Shown: piece after piece, positions 26,314 to 35,431 of the stretch
Layout of the letters: every line of letters starts with the position of its first letter
Position numbering within the stretch: position 1 is the stretch's first letter
NCBI GenBank assembly: GCA_947498785.1
Contig: CANMLS010000030.1
Span: 1-64,000, forward strand
Source: an uncultured Aquimarina sp.
Lineage (GTDB): Bacteria > Bacteroidota > Bacteroidia > Flavobacteriales > Flavobacteriaceae
Reading direction: 5' to 3'
DNA: 64,000 nt
Notes under the pieces: model-generated
What the model was told of the DNA's origin: nothing
What the model saw: the letters and a program-made list of their open reading frames with translations, nothing else
Databases searched by the model: none
Program-made: the position numbers and the translations under genes

Positions 26314-26823
26314 AAAGAGGTTGAGTTATTGGTATAGTTTTTATTTAGTGTTTCTTATTCTCATTACTTACATAAATATGTGTTTTTATTTACATATCAA
26401 TATGAAAATCTGGGATTATAGCCTTATAGTTTATTTCTAATATTCGATTTGTTGATGTATAAATTATAGTTTTTATCAATGTACTACGAAGTTAAATTAA
26501 GTTTCTGTTACTAATATATATAAATATAAATACGCCTTGTTTAAATCAATATTCGGTATGATATATACACATTTGAAAACAAAAATATTTGACTTAGAGC
26601 ATAATAGAAACTACAGAATTAGATATATTATTGTTTCAGGTTCTAAAATATTTATATAATTATTATGATTTTTTTATAACTCAAGACTTATTAAAATTCG
26701 TAAGTACGATTCATTTTTAAGAGAATATCATGTTTCTATAGACGACAGAAGAAAAATTGTGTCGAAAATTAGGCTTTCGTATAAAAAATTACTTTTCTTC
26801 GATATAATTTCTCTATCAAATAT
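26314..26823. other. Intergenic region, no gene seen
   Basis: About 510 bp of AT-rich DNA between two minus-strand genes. It must hold the promoter of the AraC-type gene, but no clear TANNTTTG element stands out. No coding frame or strong hairpin seen. Confidence 0.45.
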
Positions 26824-27669
26824 CTATTGCACACGATTAATAATTATACCTGTATTTTTACGTATTCCTTTTAGGTAATCAACTAGCGGAAGCATAGAAA
26901 TTTCTACTTTTCCTTTGGATGAAGCGTGTAATAAATGAATTCTTCCATCTTTTTCTCGAATAGCAATTCCTGTATGCGTCACATCAAGTCCAGTTATAGA
27001 AGTGGTTAATGCGATAATATCACCAGATTCAATTAAATGTTCATTTTCCTTAATTTTATCTTTCGGAAGAAAACATTGTGTGGATTGACCAATTTGTTTT
27101 TCAGATTGTTGTATGTTTTTATAGTTTTGATCTTCTTTTAGAAAAGGGTAAAGGTCACGATGGGTACTCATAAAATTAATTTCTTTTTTTACTTCTATAC
27201 CACCAATATCCCCGCTGATGTTTTTGACAATACCTTTTTTCTCATTATCAATGATCCATTCTGAAAAATAATGTAATCGAGAAGTATATCCATTTAATAC
27301 ACCATTTTTGTAACGTACTCTTTCTAAGTAGCTTGTGAATGTGTCAAAATCATTTTTGTCATTTTTTAACATTAAAGCGAATACTAAAACATTTTCGATA
27401 TATGTGGTGCAATCCAGACCTTGTAGGTTAATTACAAGAGTTTCTTCAATACCTATTTCTAAGGTTTTAGCTACATATGGAGTACCTAAAAATGTTTTAC
27501 CAACAAATATTATGGTTTCGCTAAAATTATTTTTTATATGATATTCTTTTTTTAGTTCATGCATTCTAGCTGTAAAAATTTCTTTGTCCTTTGCAGAACA
27601 TGTTATTTCTTGTGCTGTTATTGAATGAGCAAGTATAAAAAAGAGAATGATGTAGATTTTATGATTCAT
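26824..27669 (-). CDS. DUF1460 (N-acetylmuramoyl-L-alanine amidase-like) exported protein
   Basis: 281 residues from ATG 27669, starting with a signal peptide (MNHKIYIILFFILAHSITAQ). It matches the DUF1460 family, a papain-like NlpC/P60-related fold: GKTFLGTPYVAKTLE, the catalytic Cys in NLQGLDCTTYIENV, and a His in LDVTHTGIAI followed by HLLHASS. A structural-genomics member of the family has been described as a cell-wall amidase, so a role in peptidoglycan recycling or muropeptide cleavage in the periplasm is likely. The in-frame codons before 27669 read as hydrophobic leader without a start preference and are dropped. Confidence 0.82.
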   Translation of the reverse strand: MNHKIYIILFFILAHSITAQEITCSAKDKEIFTARMHELKKEYHIKNNFSETIIFVGKTFLGTPYVAKTLEIGIEETLVINLQGLDCTTYIENVLVFALMLKNDKNDFDTFTSYLERVRYKNGVLNGYTSRLHYFSEWIIDNEKKGIVKNISGDIGGIEVKKEINFMSTHRDLYPFLKEDQNYKNIQQSEKQIGQSTQCFLPKDKIKENEHLIESGDIIALTTSITGLDVTHTGIAIREKDGRIHLLHASSKGKVEISMLPLVDYLKGIRKNTGIIINRVQ

Positions 27670-27796
27670 TAAATGTATTAAATAGAGGATTTTTTTTGTA
27701 AAATACAAAAAAGTTATGATACCTTTTTTGATGATCAATTTATTAAGTAAAGATATTGTTTTGTATTATTGATTTTGAATTTTTTGTTTTAATAAA

Positions 27797-27831
27797 AAAG
27801 CACTCAAAGAGAATCTCTTTGAGTGCTTTAA
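27797..27831. terminator. Terminator after leuB
   Basis: AAAGCACTCAAAGAGA (27797-27812) is followed after one base by its perfect complement to 27829. A run of A lies on the 5' side, so on the minus strand the stem is followed by a T tract and ends the leuCDB message. Confidence 0.75.
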
Positions 27832-27853
27832 CAAAATTATGTACAGCGTTTAT

Positions 27854-28969
27854 TTATATAATTGTAGATTGACCTACATGTATATTTTCAAAATTAATAT
27901 TAGAATCCTCTGGATTAAGAATATAATCGGCAATAAAATCTCCTACCTTTTCTGTTGTAAGTGGATTATTTGGGTTTAGATCAGGTGTAGTAAGGTTTAA
28001 TTCTAATGCTTTTTCTACAGCATCTCTAATTGCATTGGCTTCTCCTGTTAAATTAAAATGTTCTAATAGCATTGCGGCGGATAGAATAGCTGCAATAGGA
28101 TTAGCAATTCCTTTTCCTGTTGCTTGTGGGAATGATCCATGAATAGGTTCAAACATACAGCATGAGTTACCAACAGAAGCAGAAGCTAATAAACCGATAG
28201 ACCCACCTATAACACTAGCTTCATCAGAAATAATATCACCAAACATATTTTCAGTAAGAATCACATCAAATTGACTTGGATTTAATATCATTTGCATAGC
28301 AGCATTATCAATAAATAAAAAGTCAAGAGCTACATCGCTATATTCTGTAGCAATTTTGGTCACTATTTTTCTCCATAGTCTTGATGATTCTAAGACATTG
28401 GCTTTATCTACCAATGTAAGTTTCTTTTTTCTTTTTTGCGCAGCTTTAAACGCAAGGTGAGTAATTCTTTCAATTTCTTCTTTAGAATATTCACATAGGT
28501 CAGATGCTATATTGCCATCTTCACTTATTTGTTTTTTTCCGAAATAGATACCACCTGTTAATTCACGATAGATAGAAATATCTGTCCCATCAATGATCTC
28601 ACGTTTAAGAGGTGATTTGTCAATTAAAGTATCATATGCTTTTACAGGGCGTATGTTGGCGTATAGCCCAAGCTCTTTACGCAGCTTTAATAGCCCTTGT
28701 TCTGGTCGAACAGGAGCGCTGGGGTCATTGTCATATTTTGGAGCTCCAATAGCACCAAATAATACAGCATCTGTGTTAACACAAAGCTCTAAAGTTTTAT
28801 CAGGTAAAGGATTACCTGTTTTGTCAATTGCAATTGCACCAACCAAGCCTTCTTTAAACATAAATGAATGGTCAAAATTGTGAGCAACAGCTTCTAACGC
28901 TTTAATAGCCTGTGCAGTTACTTCTGGTCCAATACCGTCTCCCGATAATACTGCGATATCTAGTTTCAT
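27854..28969 (-). CDS. leuB: 3-isopropylmalate dehydrogenase
   Basis: A 371-residue isocitrate/isopropylmalate dehydrogenase of usual length. It converts (2R,3S)-3-isopropylmalate to 2-oxoisocaproate with NAD. Seen: GDGIGPEVTAQA at the N-terminus, the substrate loop RPEQGLLKLRKEL characteristic of LeuB, YFGKK, the metal-binding ENMFGDIISDEAS with the following Gly-rich GSIGLLASAS, and the NAD-site HGSFPQATGKGIANPIA. It is the last gene of leuCDB, 63 bp after leuD, and is followed by a strong terminator. Confidence 0.95.
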   Translation of the reverse strand: MKLDIAVLSGDGIGPEVTAQAIKALEAVAHNFDHSFMFKEGLVGAIAIDKTGNPLPDKTLELCVNTDAVLFGAIGAPKYDNDPSAPVRPEQGLLKLRKELGLYANIRPVKAYDTLIDKSPLKREIIDGTDISIYRELTGGIYFGKKQISEDGNIASDLCEYSKEEIERITHLAFKAAQKRKKKLTLVDKANVLESSRLWRKIVTKIATEYSDVALDFLFIDNAAMQMILNPSQFDVILTENMFGDIISDEASVIGGSIGLLASASVGNSCCMFEPIHGSFPQATGKGIANPIAAILSAAMLLEHFNLTGEANAIRDAVEKALELNLTTPDLNPNNPLTTEKVGDFIADYILNPEDSNINFENIHVGQSTII

Positions 28970-29032
28970 CTATTCTTTTGTTTCTGATTTTTATTTTTTG
29001 GTCAAATATTTAACTTTAGAATATCTTATTTC

Positions 29033-29620
29033 TTAAATTTTGGTGTTTTCGAATTCTTCAATTTCTGCTTTATTACTCATTAGGAAATCAATATCATCAT
29101 ACCCGTTAATTAAACAAGTTTTTTTATAAGGATTAATTTCAAAACCAGATGAAGTACCTGTAGCCAAAATAGTTATTTTTTGATTTTCTAAATCTACTTC
29201 GATTCGCGAATTGGGGTCTGACTTAATTTGATCAAATAGTTCTTTTAAGTACTCTTTTGAAACCTGTATTGGTAAAACACCATTATTTAAAGCATTACCT
29301 TTAAAAATATCTGCAAAAAAACTAGAAACAACCACTTTGAAACCATAATCATTAATGGCCCATGCAGCATGTTCTCTACTAGATCCACATCCAAAATTAT
29401 CACCAGCGATTAATATACTTCCTTTATAGATAGTATTGTTTAAGACAAAATCTTCATTTACTCCTCCGTTTTTCTTAAAACGCCAATCTCTAAATAAATT
29501 TTCTCCAAACCCATCACGACTTGTTGCTTTTAAAAAACGCGCCGGAATTATCTGATCAGTATCTACATTTTCTATAGATAATGGAATAGCAGAGGATGTT
29601 AATGTAGTAAACTTATCCAT
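29033..29620 (-). CDS. leuD: 3-isopropylmalate dehydratase, small subunit
   Basis: 195 residues, the usual LeuD length. Partner of LeuC in the isomerisation of 2- to 3-isopropylmalate. Seen: NVDTDQIIPARFLK at the start and the swivel-domain substrate loop GDNFGCGSSREHAAWAI. Two bases separate it from leuC upstream, so the two subunits are made together. Confidence 0.95.
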   Translation of the reverse strand: MDKFTTLTSSAIPLSIENVDTDQIIPARFLKATSRDGFGENLFRDWRFKKNGGVNEDFVLNNTIYKGSILIAGDNFGCGSSREHAAWAINDYGFKVVVSSFFADIFKGNALNNGVLPIQVSKEYLKELFDQIKSDPNSRIEVDLENQKITILATGTSSGFEINPYKKTCLINGYDDIDFLMSNKAEIEEFENTKI

Positions 29621-29622
29621 AA

Positions 29623-31005
29623 TTAGTTTAATTGTTTGCTGATATCAATTATTTTTCCCTCTATTGCAGTTGCTGCTGCGATTAAAGGACTCGCCAAAAT
29701 AGTTCTAGATCCTTGTCCTTGCCTTCCTTCAAAGTTTCTGTTTGATGTAGAGACGCAATATTCTCCTTCTGGAATTTTATCATCATTCATAGCAAGACAA
29801 GCAGAACACCCAGGTTGACGCAGTTGAAACCCAGCTTCTTCAAAAATAGTATTCAATCCTTCTTCAATAATTTGTTGGGCTACCAGTTGTGATCCAGGAA
29901 CAAACCAAGCGGTCACATTATTTGCTTTTCTCTTTCCTTTAATATAATGAGCTGCAATTCTAAAATCTTCGATTCTACTATTGGTACAACTACCTATAAA
30001 CACGTAATTAACCTTTTGGTTAACAAGAGATTGTCCTTTTTTAAAATTCATATAAGCTAATGATTTTTCGAAGGACTCATTATTTTGTGAAGGAATGTTT
30101 TCAGATATTTTAATACCCATTCCTGGGTTAGTACCATAGGTAATCATTGGTTCAATATCTTCTGCATCAAAATGATATTCTTTATCAAAAGTAGCTCCTT
30201 TATCGGTAGGCAATGTTTGCCAATAAGCTACTTTTTTATCAAATTCGTCCCCTTTAGGAGCGAATTCTTTTCCCTTAATATATTCAAAAGTCTTTTTGTC
30301 AGGAGCTATCATACCACCACGAGCTCCCATTTCTATACTCATATTGCAAACAGTCATTCGGCCTTCCATCGACATGTTTTCAAATACATTACCAGCATAT
30401 TCACAAAAATATCCTGTACCTGCATTAGTCCCAAGTTTTGCAATTAGATATAGGATAACATCTTTGGGTAAAACACCTGTCTTAAGTTTTCCATTTACAT
30501 TTACACGTAGACTTTTAGGTTTCTGAAGTAATAAACATTGACTTGCAAAAACTTGCGCTACTTGACTAGTCCCAATTCCGAAAGCAATAGTTCCAAAAGC
30601 GCCATGGGTAGAGGTATGGCTATCTCCACATACCATGGTCATTCCTGGTTGTGTAATGCCTAATTCTGGTGCCATTACATGTACAATGCCATTATATTTA
30701 TGACCGAGTCCATATAATGTAATATCGTTTTTCTTACAATTTTTTGTTAATTGCTCAAGTTGATTTCTAGACAATTCATCTTTCACAGGCAGATGTTGAT
30801 TTTCTGTAGGAGTATTGTGATCGGCTGTGGCTACAATTTGATTTGGTCTAAAAACAGAAATTCCACGTTGTTCTAGTTCTCCAAATGCTTGAGGACTTGT
30901 AACTTCATGGATTAAATGTTTGTCAATATACAGAATCTGTGGCCCGTCTTTAATCTCTTTGACGACGTGTGCATCCCAAACTTTATCAAATAAGGTTTTT
31001 TTCAT
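29623..31005 (-). CDS. leuC: 3-isopropylmalate dehydratase, large subunit
   Basis: 460 residues, an aconitase-family catalytic subunit. The 4Fe-4S ligands are visible as Cys in IGSCTNSR and the CxxC in PGCSACLAM. Other family marks are TVCGDSHTSTHGAFG and EMGARGGMIAPD. With LeuD it converts 2-isopropylmalate to 3-isopropylmalate. It is the first gene after the terminator that follows leuA, so leuCDB either depends on read-through or has a promoter in the 89-bp gap. Confidence 0.95.
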   Translation of the reverse strand: MKKTLFDKVWDAHVVKEIKDGPQILYIDKHLIHEVTSPQAFGELEQRGISVFRPNQIVATADHNTPTENQHLPVKDELSRNQLEQLTKNCKKNDITLYGLGHKYNGIVHVMAPELGITQPGMTMVCGDSHTSTHGAFGTIAFGIGTSQVAQVFASQCLLLQKPKSLRVNVNGKLKTGVLPKDVILYLIAKLGTNAGTGYFCEYAGNVFENMSMEGRMTVCNMSIEMGARGGMIAPDKKTFEYIKGKEFAPKGDEFDKKVAYWQTLPTDKGATFDKEYHFDAEDIEPMITYGTNPGMGIKISENIPSQNNESFEKSLAYMNFKKGQSLVNQKVNYVFIGSCTNSRIEDFRIAAHYIKGKRKANNVTAWFVPGSQLVAQQIIEEGLNTIFEEAGFQLRQPGCSACLAMNDDKIPEGEYCVSTSNRNFEGRQGQGSRTILASPLIAAATAIEGKIIDISKQLN

Positions 31006-31011
31006 GATTCT

Positions 31012-31069
31012 CTAAAAAAAAGACCTACGATTTTACAACTGAAATAAATCAGCATAGATTCGTAGGTTT
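31012..31069 (-). terminator. Terminator between leuA and leuC
   Basis: Read on the minus strand, ACCTACGA (31067-31060) pairs with TCGTAGGT (31030-31023) and is followed by a C and eight T. The loop of 29 nt contains a smaller hairpin. Stem plus T tract make a standard intrinsic terminator within the leu cluster. Confidence 0.65.
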
Positions 31070-31094
31070 ATTAATGTATTTTTATATCATGCTA

Positions 31095-32258
31095 CTAAGC
31101 GGCAACTACATTTGTATTTTTCATAATTTGATGAATATCTTCATCAACTACTTCTTTTTTATGATCTGCAAAATTCAAAAATTCTTTATACACATCATCT
31201 AACTGAAGCTTAGTTAGCTCATATCCAACTTTCTTTGCTCTATATGCTAAAGCAGCTCTTCCACTTCTTGCAGTAAGTACTATTGCTGATTCTGTGACTC
31301 CTACATCAGCAGGATCTATTATTTCATAAGTTTCACGATTTTTGATTACACCATCTTGATGTATTCCTGAGCTATGAGCAAAAGCATTAGCTCCAACGAT
31401 AGCTTTATTAGGTTGCACAAGAACACCCATGTGATCAGAAACCATAAGACTTGTTTCGTATAATAATTTGGTGTTAATGCCAGTATTTAATTCTAGATAT
31501 GGATGTTGTTTAAGTACCATGACGACTTCTTCTAATGAAGTGTTTCCTGCACGTTCTCCAATTCCGTTTATAGTACATTCTATTTGTCTTGCTCCATTAA
31601 TTGCTCCAGCTACAGAATTAGCAGTTGCTAATCCTAAGTCATTATGACAATGACAAGAAATGACTACATTATGGATTCCTTTTACATTTTCCTTCAGATA
31701 TTTAATTTTAGCTCCATATTCTTCTGGTAAACAATACCCTGTTGTATCTGGGATATTAAGTACAGTAGCTCCAGCTTTTATAATAGCTTCACAAACTCTG
31801 GCTAAAAATTCATTATCTGTACGTCCAGCATCCTCTGCAAAAAATTCAACATCTTCTACAAATGATTTAGCATATTTAACAGCAGCAACGCCACGTTCAA
31901 TAACTTTTTCTTGTGTAGAATTGAATTTGTATTTGATATGAGACTCAGATGTTCCAATACCAGTATGTATTCTAGGTCTAACAGCATGTTTCAATGCTTC
32001 AGCAGCTACTTTAATATCATTTTCCACAGCTCTTGTTAAACCACATACAGTAGCATTTTTTACAATTTTTGATACTTCATTAACAGATTTGAAATCTCCA
32101 GGGCTTGAGACGGGAAATCCTGCTTCTATAATATCAACACCCAATAAGTCTAGTTGTTTTGCAAGTACTAATTTCTGCTCAGTGTTAAGCTTACAACCAG
32201 GGACTTGTTCTCCATCTCTTAGGGTAGTGTCGAATATTTGGACTTTATTATCGCTCAT
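31095..32258 (-). CDS. leuA: 2-isopropylmalate synthase, short form without regulatory domain
   Basis: 387 residues from ATG 32258. It condenses acetyl-CoA with 2-oxoisovalerate, the committed step to leucine. The HMGL-like TIM barrel is intact: IFDTTLRDGEQVPGCK, the metal ligands in SCHCHNDLGLATANS, INGIGERAGNTSLEEV, then the accessory subdomain (SGIHQDGVIKN). The protein stops about where the C-terminal allosteric domain of ~510-residue LeuA proteins would begin, so it should not be feedback-inhibited by leucine in the usual way. A -7 element at 32322-32329 excludes the in-frame start at 32324. Homocitrate or citramalate synthase activity is a lesser alternative; leuCDB next door argues for LeuA. 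Confidence 0.9.
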   Translation of the reverse strand: MSDNKVQIFDTTLRDGEQVPGCKLNTEQKLVLAKQLDLLGVDIIEAGFPVSSPGDFKSVNEVSKIVKNATVCGLTRAVENDIKVAAEALKHAVRPRIHTGIGTSESHIKYKFNSTQEKVIERGVAAVKYAKSFVEDVEFFAEDAGRTDNEFLARVCEAIIKAGATVLNIPDTTGYCLPEEYGAKIKYLKENVKGIHNVVISCHCHNDLGLATANSVAGAINGARQIECTINGIGERAGNTSLEEVVMVLKQHPYLELNTGINTKLLYETSLMVSDHMGVLVQPNKAIVGANAFAHSSGIHQDGVIKNRETYEIIDPADVGVTESAIVLTARSGRAALAYRAKKVGYELTKLQLDDVYKEFLNFADHKKEVVDEDIHQIMKNTNVVAA

Positions 32259-32321
32259 CGGAATTATATGAATTATTTGTTCAGTATGTTTATGAAACCC
32301 AATCTTTTTTAAATATTCTTG

Positions 32322-32329
32322 CAAAGATG
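32322..32329 (-). promoter_or_regulatory. -7 element of leuA
   Basis: On the minus strand CATCTTTG is one base off TANNTTTG. It would start transcription near 32316, giving a ~58-nt leader. No leucine-rich leader peptide is seen in that leader. Confidence 0.4.
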
Positions 32330-32465
32330 TTTCTTAAATCTCTTACGAATTTATATTTTGGGAATTCAAAAAGGAAGTATTGAAGTATACATTTTACAAT
32401 GCTAAAATGTTTTAATGAAAACATAACTTTCTTTTAATCAGTTAATTACAATATATTTTCTTACA

Positions 32466-34010
32466 ATGACTAATGATCAAAAAGATTCTTTGTTTGTTTT
32501 AGTTAAGTCACTTTCTAAATCTGAAAAGCGACAATTTAAAGTATATGTTGGTAGATTGGGCGTAAATACCGATTCAAAATTCCTTGCTCTTTTTAATCAT
32601 TTGGATAAGAGTGATACTTTAAATGAAGAGCTTATTGTAAAAAAAGGAATTGTGACAAAATTACAGATTTCTAACCTTAAAGCTCATTTATATAAACAAA
32701 TATTGATAAGTCTTAGGTTAAGTCCTTTACATCAAAATATACGATCGCAAATACGAGAGCAGTTTGATTTTGCATCGATCCTATATCATAAAGGATTGTA
32801 TAAACAGAGTTTAAAGATATTAGAAAAAGCAAAAGCTCTTGCAAAAGAAAATGAAGAGCATAATATTGCTTATGAAATTGTTGAACTCGAAAAAATTATA
32901 GAGACGCAATATATAACCAGAAGTATTAGTAGTAGAGCAGATGAATTGACAATAGAGGCTAAGATGTTGAGTATGAAAAATGTTTTAACTAGTAAGCTAT
33001 CAAATTTGTCATTGCAATTGTATGGATTAATGTTAAAAAGCGGATATGTAAGAAATGACAAAGAGCACAACATAATTACAAACTATTTCAACAGTAAACT
33101 TCCGAAATATGAATGGAATATGCTGGGTTTTAGAGAAAAATTGTGGTTGTATAAAGCTCATTTATGGTATAGCTTTATAATTCAGGATTTCTTATCGTGT
33201 TATAAATATTCCAAAAAATGGATAGATCTATTTTATAAACATCCAAAAATGATCATTCAAAATCCAGTTTTTTTCTTAAGAGGAAATCATTATTTGCTAG
33301 AATCTTTATATCTGATAAAAGATAAAGCACAATTAAAATCTACATTGTCAAAGTTAGAAAAAACAATAGCAGACGAAACATTTCCAAAGGATGATAATAT
33401 TGATGTTTTATCCTTCCAGTATATTTACAATAATAAATTAAATGTACATTTTTTAGAAGGTAGTTTTGATGAAGGAGAGTATTTGGTTCAGGATATTCTC
33501 AAAGGAATTAAAGAATTTAAGAGTCGTTTGGATGATCATCATATCATGGTTTTCTATTATAAAATAGGTTGCTTGTATTTTGGTATGGCAAATCATAAAA
33601 AATGTATCGAATATCTTGCAAAGATTATCAATAACAAATCTCTAAAGATGAGAGAGGATCTAATGTGTTTTTCTAGAGTTCTTAGTTTGGTGGCTCATTA
33701 TGAAGCAGGTATGGACTATCATTTGGAAAGTCAATTAAAAGAAACTTATAGATTTTTAATTAAAATGAACGATCTGCATGAGGTGCAAAAGGAAATGATT
33801 AAATTTTTGAAAAACCTAGGAGATATTTTTCCTCATCAAATAAAGGATGAATTTAAAAAACTACACAAAAGACTAAAAACATACGAAGATCATCCTTATG
33901 AAAAAAGAGCTTTTTTGTATTTAGATATTCTTTCTTGGTTAGAAAGTAATATTGAAGGAAGACCAGTCGCAGATATCATTAAAGAAAAAGCAAAAGGGCT
34001 TGTAAGATGA
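32466..34010 (+). CDS. Large helical cytoplasmic protein of unknown function
   Basis: 514 residues without signal peptide or membrane helix. The start (DSLFVLVKSLSKSEKRQFKV) is Lys/Ser-rich, and the rest reads as paired amphipathic helices (YKQSLKILEKAKALAKENEE; MANHKKCIEYLAKIIN), suggesting a TPR-like solenoid. I recognise the general type as a conserved Flavobacteriia protein but no named family. It stands alone, divergent from leuA. Lys-rich and highly soluble in character; a protein-binding scaffold is plausible but only inferred. Confidence 0.7.
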   Translation: MTNDQKDSLFVLVKSLSKSEKRQFKVYVGRLGVNTDSKFLALFNHLDKSDTLNEELIVKKGIVTKLQISNLKAHLYKQILISLRLSPLHQNIRSQIREQFDFASILYHKGLYKQSLKILEKAKALAKENEEHNIAYEIVELEKIIETQYITRSISSRADELTIEAKMLSMKNVLTSKLSNLSLQLYGLMLKSGYVRNDKEHNIITNYFNSKLPKYEWNMLGFREKLWLYKAHLWYSFIIQDFLSCYKYSKKWIDLFYKHPKMIIQNPVFFLRGNHYLLESLYLIKDKAQLKSTLSKLEKTIADETFPKDDNIDVLSFQYIYNNKLNVHFLEGSFDEGEYLVQDILKGIKEFKSRLDDHHIMVFYYKIGCLYFGMANHKKCIEYLAKIINNKSLKMREDLMCFSRVLSLVAHYEAGMDYHLESQLKETYRFLIKMNDLHEVQKEMIKFLKNLGDIFPHQIKDEFKKLHKRLKTYEDHPYEKRAFLYLDILSWLESNIEGRPVADIIKEKAKGLVR

Positions 34011-34157
34011 GTAATATTGGTTTCTGGATGAGTGATAATACTTTTGTCATGTAAGGTGTTTAAATTAATAGGCTTTTTTATCTTAAGGTTTGTAAACGTA
34101 AAGAATTAGATTATCAAAAAAAATAACCAACACCTAAAAAACGTATTAGAACTAAAC

Positions 34158-34973
34158 TTGGCTATGCTTCTAATCAGCACCTCGGGTGCTTTAGGTAGAT
34201 ATATTGATATGCCAGTACCTGTAATTATTGGGTTTAGAGCTTTGTTTGCAGGTGTTTTACTTTTTATCTTTTGCAGATGGAAAGGTATTTCTTTTAAAAT
34301 AAAAAGTAAAGATCAGCCTATCATTCTATTAAGTGGTATACTTATGGGGCTACATTGGATAACTTATTTCTATGCCTTAAAACTATCTAATGTAGCAATC
34401 GGAATGCTTTCTATTTTTACCTATCCTGTGATCACAGCATTGCTAGAACCTGTTTTGTTAAAGACAAAATTTGAAAAAGTACACTTGCTTTTGGCATTAT
34501 TGGTCTTGGTTGGGATTTATTTTTTGGTACCAGATTTGGATTTTAGTAATTCGTACACAAAAGCAGTAGGACTTGGGATTTTATCTGCTTTATGTTATTC
34601 TCTACGAAATTTGATTATGAAAACCAAGATTACCAATTATAATGGTTCTGCGTTAATGTGGTATCAATTAGTTATTGTAAGTGTTTTTCTTTTTCCTATT
34701 CTTATTTTTATGGATAGTTCGGGAATAAAAGATCAGTGGCTACCAACTTTGATTTTGGCGTTGCTAACCACAGCAATAGGACATACTTTGTTTTTGGGAA
34801 GTTTTAAACGTTTTTCAATTACTACTGCTAGTATAATAAGTAGCGTACAACCAGTATATGGGATTATTATAGGAATTATATTTTTAAAAGAAATTCCTGT
34901 TGTCTCTACAATTATCGGAGGTGTTTTAATTCTGACCTCTGTAATTATCGAAAGTGTAAGAACATATAAATAA
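34158..34973 (+). CDS. EamA/DMT-family transporter
   Basis: At least 271 residues with about ten hydrophobic helices in two EamA repeats (TSGALGRYIDMPVPVIIGFRA / LSALCYSLRNLIMKTKI), the drug/metabolite transporter layout for inner-membrane exporters of amino acids or metabolites. The start is uncertain. TTG 34158 falls inside the first helix (ELNLAMLLISTSGALG); the frame stays open back to ATT 34110, which would give a normal basic N-terminus beginning IIKKNNQHLKNV, but no ATG, GTG or TTG exists between 34110 and 34158. Substrate unknown. DinB follows 11 bp later. Confidence 0.85.
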   Translation: MAMLLISTSGALGRYIDMPVPVIIGFRALFAGVLLFIFCRWKGISFKIKSKDQPIILLSGILMGLHWITYFYALKLSNVAIGMLSIFTYPVITALLEPVLLKTKFEKVHLLLALLVLVGIYFLVPDLDFSNSYTKAVGLGILSALCYSLRNLIMKTKITNYNGSALMWYQLVIVSVFLFPILIFMDSSGIKDQWLPTLILALLTTAIGHTLFLGSFKRFSITTASIISSVQPVYGIIIGIIFLKEIPVVSTIIGGVLILTSVIIESVRTYK

Positions 34974-34984
34974 CTTAGTGTATA

Positions 34985-35431
34985 ATGCAAGACACGATTT
35001 TGAAATTAGAAGATTTGGTATATAAAACAAGTAAAACTATACTTGAGCTTGAGGAAGATGTACTTAGTTACAAAATATCAGAAACAAAGTGGTCTAAAAA
35101 AGAAATTTTAGGACATCTTATTGACTCTGCAATGCATAATTTGCAACGGTTTACAGAGGTGCAATTTGAATCTAAACCATACGTGATTAGAAAGTATAAC
35201 CAAAACGATTTGGTGAAAGCAAATAATTATCAAGAATATGTAGTTGAAAACATGGTCGAATTTTGGGGCGCTTTGAATACACAAATTGCTTTTGTGATTA
35301 AAAATTTAAGTAGAGAAGAATTAGATTACAAAGTAAATATCGATGTAGGCAATTTAAAAACGTTAGATTGGTTAATTGTAGATTATGTAGAACATATAGG
35401 GCATCATTCAAAGCAGATTTTGAAATTATAA
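34985..35431 (+). CDS. DinB-like four-helix protein
   Basis: 148 residues of the DinB/YfiT superfamily. A helical bundle holds three conserved histidines: in KKEILGHLIDSAMHN (residue ~44) and HIGHHSKQIL near the C-terminus, which bind a divalent metal. The family includes thiol S-transferases (bacillithiol, mycothiol) and metal hydrolases; the actual reaction cannot be told. It follows the EamA gene by 11 bp and its last six bases overlap the 3' end of the convergent rluA-type gene. Confidence 0.82.
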   Translation: MQDTILKLEDLVYKTSKTILELEEDVLSYKISETKWSKKEILGHLIDSAMHNLQRFTEVQFESKPYVIRKYNQNDLVKANNYQEYVVENMVEFWGALNTQIAFVIKNLSREELDYKVNIDVGNLKTLDWLIVDYVEHIGHHSKQILKL

